Shown piece by piece: positions 34,201 through 43,048 of a stretch of DNA of 51,321 bases. The notes beneath the pieces were generated by a model, which saw nothing but the letters and a program-made list of their open reading frames with translations, had not been told where the DNA came from and searched no databases. This DNA is from Thamnocephalis sphaerospora. Lineage: Eukaryota > Zoopagomycota > Zoopagomycetes > Zoopagales > Sigmoideomycetaceae. The position numbers were made by a program, and so were the translations under genes. Numbering within the stretch: the stretch's first letter is position 1; each line of letters opens with the position of its first letter. The stretch covers positions 1-51,321 of the forward strand of contig KZ992465.1 of NCBI GenBank assembly GCA_003614735.1. Reading direction: 5' to 3'.

Positions 34201-35719
34201 GGTCAACCGATTGCGCCGCTTGCTCCGGCCTGATGGCGACTAAAACGGCGTCAGATGTTAGTAGCAAGCCCACACATTCAAGATCATCGCATCGACGTAC
34301 CAGCAAGCCAACCCAACTTTCGTCTTCTGGCTCTGAAACCAAATCATACGGCACCTGACCATGCATATTCTTGGCGTCCGGATCAGCGTTGTACTCGTCA
34401 ATCAGCTGGCGCACAACGTCTGCTCGACCTATATTGCCCGCAAACAGTATAGTCAGCCAAGCTTGGCATTTTGGCATTTTGCCACCAACTGTACACACCG
34501 CCAAATGCCGACCAGGCCAGCGCAGTGCCACGATGCCAGGTATCGCGAAGCTCGACGTCTGCACCGCGCTCCATCAGCGCATCAATCATATCTGAACGCC
34601 CGTAGAACGCAGCACAGTGCAGCGGTCCCCAGGAAAAGACATCACCAAACAGCTCCGTCTCCTGAAGCGTATTCGGATCAAAGCCCGGCTCGTTCATGAT
34701 GGCCTCTACCGTAACCGTGTCATCCTCTGTAATAGCCTTGAGCAAGCGAACATACTCTGCACGGTACACGGAATAATATGCATGAGATGTCGACCGGATT
34801 GTGCTTGTATTACGCCAATCCTAAACTCACCGCTAGTGGGCAAAGCTTCGCCATCGGTTGCCTCACCAGCCTCCTCGTCGCTGGTGTTTTTAGCCGAGGA
34901 TTCTGGCATCAGGGTGCTCATCAATTTCTGAGCAATACGCGGTATAGTGATGATGATGGTGATGGTGATGACAATGGTGGTTAGAAACATAGCATACACG
35001 CCCAATCGCACACGGTCCAAGCCACTTGCCTGTAGCGTTTGTGCATCCGCGTACACTTGTGATCCGCGCACGTTGTACTTGCGCGCATTGGCAAACATCT
35101 GCACCATATCGGCGCGAAACTCTTCCACAGTGGCGTAGCGGCCTGCATCCAAGTTGGTCTGCCACACACACACACACACACACCTGTCAGCAGTAGCCGA
35201 TCACCTTGTCTCAGCACACCCTTACCTTGATGTTGTTGAGTGCAATTGGGTGCTCAATCACTTCATAATAATCAGGATACTCTTGCCGCGACGGCAACGC
35301 CTGGAAAAGCTTGGAAAGCATACGACCACTACACGATGCTCCAAGTACATTAGTGGCATGGTCGGCGTAGACTCGGTCACCACGCTTGCGCACCTAGCAT
35401 CCTTGTACTGACGGAGTTCTGTCCAGACTGCGCGGCAAATCTCGCGCACTTCGGCCTCGGAAAGCGCCGCGTCGGGCTACGCGGGGCGAAATGGCGTGAA
35501 TCCTCGCGGCGCGCGTGTGCGTGCACTCATTCTCCGCACGCGTACCTGCTGCAGGGGCGAGTCGGCAGAATCCTTGCGCGATCGCTTTGGCGTGCGTCCA
35601 CGCCGTGGCGTTAACGGCGCACTGCCCGCCTCCGAGCCGGCTGCATCCGCATCGCGCTTGCGGGAAGCGCGTGGTGGCGAGTGGGACTCCAGTTCGTCAA
35701 CGGACCGCTGACGCGGCAT
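31255..35719 (-). CDS. RSC1/polybromo-like remodeller subunit: bromodomain, ankyrin, bromodomain, BAH
   Basis: Probable subunit of an RSC/PBAF-type SWI/SNF complex. Eighteen exons: 35719-35546, 35476-35394, 35328-35226, 35158-35030, 34927-34831, 34756-34499, 34428-34301, 34239-34188, 34144-33730, 33635-33533, 33470-33345, 33287-33192, 33102-33048, 32979-32913, 32846-32801, 32735-32609, 32545-31808, 31745-31255; 1095 residues. A basic N-tail precedes bromodomain 1 at about 59-165 (YPDYYEVIEHPIALNNIK, FANARKYNV). Ankyrin-like repeats lie at about 195-320 (GPLHCAAFYGRSDMIDALM, GGRADVVRQLID). A KR and Asp/Glu-rich linker follows, then bromodomain 2 at about 465-575 (LELPTEERFPGYQKKV, DNAMTYFDEGAQEYKDAV), BAH at about 595-720 (GEFVYVHDHRDIMIIDRIY, EEDVYVCNNRYS) and a Gly/Met/Pro-rich stretch to the C-terminus. 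Intron 4 is GC-AG. Confidence 0.88.
33107..33124. repeat. (CA)n in RSC1-like intron 12
   Basis: CA run between exons 12 and 13; (TG)n on the sense strand just upstream of the acceptor. Confidence 0.8.
34947..34980. repeat. (GATGGT)n in RSC1-like intron 4
   Basis: gatgatgatggtgatggtgatg inside the GC-AG, stop-free intron. In the retained reading frame it would encode alternating Ile/Thr. Confidence 0.8.
35163..35183. repeat. (CA)n in RSC1-like intron 3
   Basis: Ten CA units immediately upstream of the exon 4 acceptor; (TG)n on the sense strand replaces the usual polypyrimidine tract. Confidence 0.85.
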
Positions 35720-36081
35720 AACAGGACAAACGCACGCCGATGGCACGTGAGAGGAGACGGTGCACACACCCCGGGTGGCGATGGACTACGGCAGGACGGT
35801 GACACTGCACACTATGTGGCAATGGTGCTTTGCAGTGGGAAGCGGCGGTCGTGGTCGTCGTTGTCGTGGCGGTGTGTGTGTGTGTGTGTGTGTGTGCGGG
35901 CGGTGTGTGGTGGCCGGTGGTCATAGCAGTGGCGGTCCTATTTCTAGTACTGTTATTGTTTTGCGGTTGCTAATTTGCACTGTGTCCACTCCAGCTCAGC
36001 GCATAGATGATATATGCGGTGGACCACCCGTCTGCGATTTTCTTTTTTGTCACTTGATTGTCTACCTTGTGCGCAGCAGAC
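35720..36081. promoter_or_regulatory. Divergent promoter region of RSC1-like and RRP42
   Basis: 362 bp between two start codons, with a (TG)n run of about 12 units at 35873-35897. The last 80 bp before RRP42 are T/C-rich on its sense strand. No TATA seen. Confidence 0.55.
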
Positions 36082-37119
36082 ATGGCTTCCTTTGGACTCG
36101 TCTCGCAGGTGGAGCGCGACTTTGTTGAACGCGGTGTAGACGTTGGCATTCGTGCCGATGGCCGCGCACGTGACGACTACCGGCCACCACGCGTAGAGCT
36201 GGGTCTGGTGTCGCAATCGGACGGCTCGGCACGCTGCCAGCTAGGCGACGGTACCGACGTGCTGGTGAGCGTGCGCTGCGAACTTGGCCAGGCAGATCCG
36301 GCGGCCGACGATCGTGGCCGGCTGGCGGTCAGCGTCGAGTGCTCGCCGAGTGCGTCGCAGCGCTTTGAAGGTCGTGGCGCCGACGACCTCAACACCGAGC
36401 TGAGCGAAGCGGTCACTCGCGCGCTCACTGGCCCACAGTCTGGCTTGAACCTGCGCCAGCTGTGTATCGTGCCTGGCATGCACTGCTGGGTGCTCAACAT
36501 TGACGCCATTGTGCTCAACTATGGCGGCAACGTGGTAGATGCGCTGCTGATCGCCACACGCGCAGCCCTGGCCGATACGCGCGTGCCACGCACAGTAGTG
36601 CAGGAGATGGAGGATGGTGCCATGGACTTTGAAGTGGACGATGATGTGGAGAATGCGCAGCCGCTGGAGCATGTGCACAATGTTCCGCTTTGCGTGACCG
36701 CCAATAAGGTAAGCAGCTGGATGGCATCGATCCGGTCCATCAGGCTGACATGGCTAACCTCCGCACAGATTGGCGCCGGCTACGTGCTGGATGCTACGCT
36801 TACTGAGGAGCTGTGTGCCAGTGCGCGCCTACACGTTACGGTCAACTCGTCCGGCCAGGTGTGCGCGGCGCAAAAGAGCGGCGACGGTGCCATCGAGCCC
36901 AGTCTGCTGATGGCAATGCTACAGGTGGGCACAACGTGATCGGCACAGTACAGGCATGAATGCGCGCTTACCATGCTTGGTGTGTACCACTAGGCGGCCA
37001 AGGAGCAAGCGCGCCGTTTGCTGGAACAGCAGGACGAGCAGATCCGGCGACACGAGACAGAGATAGCTGCGAAGCGAGCACGGGGCGAGCCAGTCAAACG
37101 GCCTAGCATATTTGTTTAG
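36082..37119 (+). CDS. RRP42: Exosome complex subunit Rrp42 (EXOSC7)
   Basis: RNase PH-fold subunit of the exosome ring, nuclear and cytoplasmic RNA 3' processing and decay. Three exons: 36082-36708, 36769-36924, 36994-37119, giving 302 residues. Signatures: RDFVERGVDVGIRADGRARD, SARCQLGDGTDVLVSV, VECSPSASQRFEGRGADDL, LCIVPGMHCWVLNIDAIVLN, GGNVVDALLIATRAALADTR, VPLCVTANK then IGAGYVLDATLTEELCASA. The FEGRG-DDL plus HCWVL combination fits Rrp42 better than Rrp43 or Rrp45. The ending is a charged tail (EQARRLLEQQDEQ...). Confidence 0.93.
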
Positions 37120-37258
37120 CCACAGTGCAGCGAAAGAAAGCGTGCTTCTTAGTGTATTAGACCGCAAAATGGCCCATGGCTGCGAATAGTGTGGATACCA
37201 TGGCAGTGTGCCGCGATTTATTGAAACGACCGTGTCGCTTTCTAGGCTCCTATTCCGC

Positions 37259-38730
37259 CTAGATGTGGCTGTGACGCGCGCCAAGATCGCGAAGCCGCTG
37301 GAAGCTGGCATCGTCGATGAAAAAGTCGAGCTGGAAGTCCTTGGTGCCCGGCACGATCGCGTACTTGTCAAACTGGGTAACACCCTGCTCGCGCAGCACA
37401 ATCTCATCGATGCAGAACTTGCCACTACAATGAGCGTGGTGGGTTAGCGACAGAGCGTACTGTGTTCCCAGTCGGTCGCCAGGCCTACCTAAAGCTGCGG
37501 CTTGGCTTGACAAGCACGGCGTGAGCGGCATCGGCCATGATTTCCGGCTTGCTGTAGTTGCGAAGAAAAACGGTCAGCAAGTGACGCGTGTAGAGCATAG
37601 GCGACAGCGCTTACCGAGAGCCTGCGCTATCATCGGCACCCTCTGCGCAACCCCAAAGCAAATGACGATCAGCAGGCCATTGATATGCAGATTATCCACG
37701 CGTTGCCTACCGATCTGGCTAAGTGCTGCCGTCTGGATCATGGTGAGCGGCCAAAGTGCGTTTACGGCAATGCCGTAGTCACGGAGCTCGCCGGCCATAC
37801 CTAAGTACGCCGCACACACACACACACACAGATCAGGACGTGTGCCACACGTTAGTGCTACCATGGCAATCATGCACAGGGCAGTAGACTACCTACCCAG
37901 CACACACAGCGACATGCCAATCCTGCGTTGCGAGTGTTGCAGATGCAAGCATGTTTAGTTCAGACCAGCGCCAACGCCGCTCTAGTTTAGCGTGCACTTA
38001 CTTGGCCATGGTGTAGGCGACATTGGGCGCATACCAACGCTCCTTCATGTCAAGCGGCGGCGAGATGTTGAGGATGTGCGGGTTGTTGCCGCGCTTCAGA
38101 TGCGGGATAGCATACTACGCGATGCGATATGCTTGGATGAGTCCTCCAATCGATGAACCGTCGCCATCGAGCGGCCACATACCTTGGACACCATCCAAGT
38201 ACCGCGGCTGTTGATACTGTGCATAAGGTCGTATCTTTTGACGGGAGTATTCTCAGTGTTGGTCAGGCTGATGGCCGAGGCTGCAGCCAAGGCCAGTGTC
38301 CGTCAATACAGGAGCAGGAGCAGCAACAGCAATAGCGAATGCGGCTGCCCACGCATCTACGCACCGTTGTTGACGAGAATGTCGATACCGCCAAAGGTAT
38401 CCACCGTTTTTTGGATGGCGGTCTTGACCTGCTCCTCGTCGCGGATGTCGCAGATAATCGGCAGCGCGTGACCGCCGGCCTCTTCGACTTCCTTGGCAGC
38501 TGTGTAGATGGTGCCCGGCAGCTGGTTGGCGCCGACAATGCGAGCCGCCGCTCAGTCAGTGTGTCAGGACCGCCGCGTGCGACCAGAATTCACGCTACCT
38601 TGGGGTGCGGCTCAGCAGTCTTGGCGGCAATAGCGATATTGGCACCGTCGCGCGCGGCACGCAGAGCAATAGCCTTGCCGATACCGCGCGACGCGCCTGT
38701 GATAAAAAGGGTCTTGCCACGAAGCGACAT
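37259..38730 (-). CDS. HSDL2-like short-chain dehydrogenase/reductase (no SCP2 domain)
   Basis: NAD(P)-dependent SDR of the hydroxysteroid dehydrogenase-like 2 group; substrate unknown, animal members are mitochondrial or peroxisomal. Nine exons: 38730-38599, 38521-38365, 38280-38183, 38114-38002, 37922-37897 (26 nt), 37800-37711, 37642-37615 (28 nt), 37551-37489, 37424-37259, giving 290 residues. Rossmann motif FITGASRGIGKAIALRAARD, then NIAIAAKTAEPHPK, GGIDILVNNASAISLTNT, catalytic YTMAK in WYAPNVAYTMAK, AVNALWPLTMIQTAA and the C-terminal GKFCIDEIVLREQGV. It stops after the SDR core, where animal HSDL2 continues into SCP2. No C-terminal SKL-type signal (ends RHSHI). Confidence 0.9.
37812..37830. 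repeat. (CA)n in HSDL2-like intron 5
   Basis: CA run between the 26-nt exon 5 and exon 6; (TG)n on the sense strand. Confidence 0.8.
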
Positions 38731-39548
38731 GGGAAATAGAGAACACGTGGATAGGCAGGCGCACAAAGTACAGGGTCGGCGGAGATCGCGAAGAGGAATA
38801 AGCGACAGATACAAAGGCTGCGAACGTCGCGGACGCCTATGACGCGTTCCGGCATCGGCGCCGCCAACTTGCCGAGGAAACCGCCTTGGGCCGAATCGGA
38901 CCATGTGAACGCGCGAATCCCAGTACTTGGCAGACAGTCACTCGCGGTTCCCACCATAATGTCTCGTGGCCGATGGCACCTTCGCGTGATGGCCTGCTTG
39001 CGTAGTTGACACTACCGCGCAGAATGCGCTGACTAGACCTTGCCGCAGGCACGTGCCTTCATGCATGCACCCAGGTGAGTACGCGACACATTATGAGCCG
39101 CCGGGCGATGCGGGCGGCCATGTGCCCCAGTGAGTGGGAATGATGCGCACGCTTCTTTCGTATGTTCGTCGTGCACCCGCCGGCGTTCTGTGTAGATGAG
39201 CCCAGCGTACGCTCGTTGGTTACATGCACATATCCTCCTGCGTCGAAAGCACGGCGTAGAACGCGTGGACGCGCCCTAACAACAGGCGAAGCCGTGGCGA
39301 TTCACGCGCGCGTGTTCCAGTGTGCATTGGTGCGGTGTTTGACACTGCCTCTGTCCTGGCCACCTATAAATGGTCTCCTTAGACCGGCACATACCATCGC
39401 CCGTGCTTCCACACGCGCACTCGCACTCACACACACACGCCCTCTCTCCTTTCCTTTCCTTTCAGTTACTGCTCCCCTTGCCTTTAAAGCTACATTGGCC
39501 AGCCACGCGCCTCCTGCTTTTGGCTCGGTCCCCTCATCTGTCGTGCTC
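38731..39548. promoter_or_regulatory. Divergent promoter region of HSDL2-like and calcipressin
   Basis: 818 bp between two start codons. The calcipressin side has a TATA box (listed) and a C/T-rich leader with ctttccttt repeats. The plus-strand frame is open back to 39162 but lies upstream of the TATA box. Confidence 0.6.
39365..39371 (+). promoter_or_regulatory. TATA box of calcipressin (TATAAAT)
   Basis: CCTATAAATGG lies 184 nt upstream of the calcipressin ATG and is followed by a pyrimidine-rich leader. The F-box-like gene at 43049 has a TATA element at the same distance, which supports both. Confidence 0.6.
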
Positions 39549-40604
39549 ATGCCCACCAGCAATTGGATTACACCGTCGAGCGCCATGCCACCTGTGGCCA
39601 CAACGCTGCCTCACGGGCATTTCACCGTCACCAACACGCTACTGGTGACGCAGCTGGAGACAGAGTGCTTTACAGGCCGGCGTCTGGCCGACCTACGCGC
39701 CACGCTGGAAAAGCATGCTGGCCGCCAGTGCCGCAGCGACCCGGCGCGCCTGCACCATTTTGTCCCATTGCGCTCGTTTGCGCGCGTCATGGCGGTGTTC
39801 CACCGCGAAGCCGACGCGATGCGCGTTAAGCTAGCGTTGGATCGCACCGAGTGGAGTGGTCAGAATATTCGTGTCTTTTTCGGAGAGGTAAGCGTCGGTA
39901 TTGGCGCATGTCGTCGCCCATGTCTACGCCAGGCGCTAACCGGTTTGCGCCTGTACTTTGCAACACGTCGTTACACACAGCACACCCCTTTGGAGACCAA
40001 GGAACATACCAGCCTATGCGTACCCGATAACGACAAGCTCTGGCTGATTTCGCCACCTGGCTCGCCGCCTGTGGGCTGGGAAGCAGCGCAGGAAGACCCG
40101 CCCAATACGGTCACTCACGCAGAGGATCTGTTTGCCGCATTGGAGCGGGTGGCAATGCAGCAGGCGATTGCCGCGGAGCATGAGCTGGAATGTGAGCTGG
40201 CACGCTCCACTGCTGCCGCTGCCGCTGCCGCCTCTGGGATCGCTGCCAGCACTGGTCTTGGCAAGCTGCACACGTTCCTGCCTGCCAGTGTAGTGCAGCG
40301 TGCATGCGAGCAAGTGATGGTGCCGGCCATTGCTGTCGAAGACTGGGACATGCCAGCCAGTTCGGCTGCACCGTCGCTGCCCGAGATTGTCTATCCGTCG
40401 GCAGCGCTGGCGCCAAAAGCCGCCATACCTGTGATGCTGGTGACTGAGCCGAGCACGAGTGCTGATACAGAAGAGGATACCAACCAGCCTAGTCTGCGCA
40501 TTGAAGCGCCGGCGATTCTGGTGGATGCTGCGCCGTCGCCACACATGACAACATCGCCATATGTAACCAAGATTCCACGTACTGCCATGCCCCACCACCG
40601 CTAA
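39549..40604 (+). CDS. RCN1: Calcipressin (RCAN family, calcineurin regulator)
   Basis: Binds and modulates calcineurin. Two exons 39549-39887 and 39981-40604, giving 320 residues. The N-terminal RRM-like fold covers about 25-115 (TNTLLVTQLETECFTGRRL, HHFVPLRSFARVMAVF, GQNIRVFFGE). The family signature LWLISPPGSPPVGWE follows near 135 (human: FLISPPASPPVGW). Two PxIxIT-like strings, PAIAVE and PAILVD, lie in the C-terminal half. An Ala-rich run interrupts the tail. The 93-nt intron is a multiple of three with no stop; skipping it joins RVFFGE to HTPLETKEH, which matches the family. The ATG at 39549 is chosen because it lies downstream of the TATA box. Confidence 0.92.
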   Translation: MPTSNWITPSSAMPPVATTLPHGHFTVTNTLLVTQLETECFTGRRLADLRATLEKHAGRQCRSDPARLHHFVPLRSFARVMAVFHREADAMRVKLALDRTEWSGQNIRVFFGEVSVGIGACRRPCLRQALTGLRLYFATRRYTQHTPLETKEHTSLCVPDNDKLWLISPPGSPPVGWEAAQEDPPNTVTHAEDLFAALERVAMQQAIAAEHELECELARSTAAAAAAASGIAASTGLGKLHTFLPASVVQRACEQVMVPAIAVEDWDMPASSAAPSLPEIVYPSAALAPKAAIPVMLVTEPSTSADTEEDTNQPSLRIEAPAILVDAAPSPHMTTSPYVTKIPRTAMPHHR

Positions 40605-41008
40605 TGTCTGATGATGAGCGGCGCGCGACACCAGCCGCCTTTCTGTGCCACTATTTCTATGCTACCATGCTGCCTGCTGTTTACATTACCCACTCTCGAC
40701 CGCTGTTGCTACTACTGCATCTTGATTCGCCATTCCATTGCACCACTCCACCGCTGCATTGCCCACCAGCTACTGTCATTCCGGCGCGAATCTGCCATGC
40801 AATGAACAGTCTCCCAGTGTACCACTACCGTGTCGCTATTCCACCAGCCAAACGTATCCAACTATTGTCCATAGAGATTAAATACTATCACTTTACAACA
40901 GATGTTTACGACAGGGATTGCGCTGGCTGAAGCAGCATGCAAATAACGCGACTCGCGATGCAATGTCCCTTTGTGGAGGGCCACTTGACAGCAGAGCCAG
41001 CGTGCTTG
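40605..41008. other. Intergenic, convergent 3' ends of calcipressin and 7TM gene
   Basis: 404 bp, AT-richer than the genes, no gene seen. Confidence 0.65.
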
Positions 41009-41875
41009 TTAGACTCGTATATAGGTTTCCTTCATCTGGTGCATCCAATGCCTGATTAGCAGCGTGGATGTCACTAGCCTGCAGGTAAAGACGCGTCAGC
41101 AAGCGATCACGCACAGCACGGCAGTTACGTGCGCTTACCAGTCGCTGACCCAGAGTGTTGGCGACAAGTCGCCAAGGATTCTAAAGGCTACGCCAAATGC
41201 GCAAAAGATGTTGGATGCAACGACAAGCAGCATCGTGACAAAGCCGTCACGAGCCAGATTCGCCCAGCAGGCGGTGCCGGATCTTCGATACTGGCGCACA
41301 ACCACCATGAGAAAGGCAACCGAAAAGACAATGTTGATGGGCGTATCCAGTCCGAATTTAAGCCAGGGAAGATAGTCTGGGTAGTTTAGCGTGCATCCTG
41401 CATGAGCCGTCGTCGTGATGTAGCTGTAATTCCAAATAACCCAGACGGATACGGGCGTGGGTGCTATAAAGATAATGGCCGCAGCAAGCAGCCATCGGCT
41501 ACGCTGGTGGGCGCGATAGGCTTGCGTAAACAGCAGCACGTTGGCGGCATCGGCCGAGATGATCCGGCCGATAGCGACGGGCCAGAGGACAGCCCGACAG
41601 GACGGACCATTGGGCAGGATGCCACAAAGGCCAATAACGATGATGACAATTCCTGGAAACGTTTGAAAGAAACAGCACCAGCCGGCCAGCTTACGCTTCG
41701 AGTTATACAGCAGGACTATCGAGTAATAGAAATTGCGTGCAAAGATAAAAAATGAAATGGTTCCGAAAAGTAAAAGTATAGAGGGGCCAGACATGCGCGT
41801 GCGCGCCTCACTCAGGTCCGCCGACTGCGCCAGAAACTCATTGTAGTTGAGCTCTCCCGACGGGTGTATAAACAT
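41009..41875 (-). CDS. Seven-transmembrane protein of unknown family (GPCR-like topology)
   Basis: Not assigned to a known family. Two exons 41875-41139 and 41078-41009 give 268 residues. A 30-residue N-terminus lacking a signal peptide precedes seven hydrophobic segments: ILLLFGTISFFIFARNFYY, PGIVIIVIGLCGILP, AVLWPVAIGRIISADAANVL, WLLAAAIIFIAPTPVSVWVI, TPINIVFSVAFLMVVV, GFVTMLLVVASNIFCAFGVA and WVSDWLVTSTLLIRHW. The seventh is split by the intron, so the short second exon is needed for 7TM topology. The C-tail is about 10 residues (MKETYIRV). A Cys in the segment-2/3 loop and one in the segment-4/5 loop could form the usual extracellular disulphide, but this is inference. Codon use is less GC-biased than in neighbours. 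Confidence 0.8.
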
Positions 41876-43048
41876 GCTCGCAGCGAAAAAGGATCGTCTC
41901 TGCTGCCAGCGAGCGGAACAACAAGCCGAATCTCGCGCGTATGCGACAACACCAAACGGCAGGCAACTAGGAATGAGCGCCGAACCGCTTTAGCGAGTGC
42001 ACAGTAACCAAGCAAGAGCAAGCGTGCTATATGACAGAAAGGTAGGAAATAGAAGGAAAGGCGCGGTAGCGGCGACACTGCCAACTCGAGCCAGCAATTT
42101 GAATACATATGTGTCAGACCGCAAGCATTGCACAAACATCCCATATTGGCATAGCTGGCTTTTGTTAGCTTTGTGTACAACCGCTTGCCCAATGATCGTC
42201 ATGTCGCCGCACGTCAGCACCCGAAACAAGTGCGTCAAGCTTGCTAGCGACACGCGGCATGCATGCCACGACAGCGCTAACGCTGGCACGCTACCCTGGC
42301 TCGCCTTGTTGAAAACGCATGCCGTCCACAGTGCGAGGCTGCACTGGCGCTGTTCAAGGCACGGTGGTGGAACGCCAACCCCGAAGGAAGACATATTCGC
42401 CTAGCCCAGCGTCAACGTTTACCATTATGGCAAACGCATTAGCATATTTAGCTCTTCTTGGAGACCGCTATCCTCGTCTATGAGAGCAACCGCAATGGCT
42501 GGGTGTCGTCGCACAGGCATTGTAGCGAAGATTCCTCACATGTGCAACAGGAACTGTCAGTCTCCTACGGCAATGCTATTATCCCTACCGTATGACGCAC
42601 CTTCTCGTGCCGAAACGGGCCGAAGGCGACAGGCTTGCTCCAATAGTTGGTGCGTACCGGGCTGGCATAGCCGGTAGAGGGGCCCGCGAAAAGCGAGCGC
42701 TACGGCGTCACCGATGGGATGCCACAGCGACATCCTGTCGACCGTCGCACAGCAAAAGGTAAGTAGAAGGTCACGGGTGCATGTATTTCCACAAAGTCAG
42801 CCTGTTGTACCTTGGCCAAACCGCCGGTCTGCACTGCCTCGTCTGCCGTCGCTTATGCCGGCGTATATAGCCGGTCAGGCGCGGCCAAGGCGGCTCCGCT
42901 CCCCTATGTCTCGCTTACGCCGTACACCGCCTCTCACTACTACTCCTCTATCGATTCTAATTATCTGTTCAATTGTCTATGCCCCTGCCTTCGAGTACCC
43001 TGTACACAATCCTTTCCGGTGAGATACGCTCTAATAGCCCAAACTGGT
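41876..43048. promoter_or_regulatory. Divergent upstream region of 7TM and F-box-like genes
   Basis: 1.17 kb with no gene recognised. A TATATAG element lies at 42864-42870 for the F-box-like gene. The rest is unremarkable. Confidence 0.5.
42864..42870 (+). promoter_or_regulatory. TATA box of F-box-like gene (TATATAG)
   Basis: GGCGTATATAGCC lies 185 nt upstream of the ATG at 43049, nearly the same spacing as in calcipressin, and a C/T-rich leader follows. Confidence 0.5.

Noticed and set aside
39162-39548. Longer N-terminus for calcipressin from the ATG at 39162
   Set aside because: It lies upstream of the TATA box and has no family similarity; the ATG at 39549 fits better.
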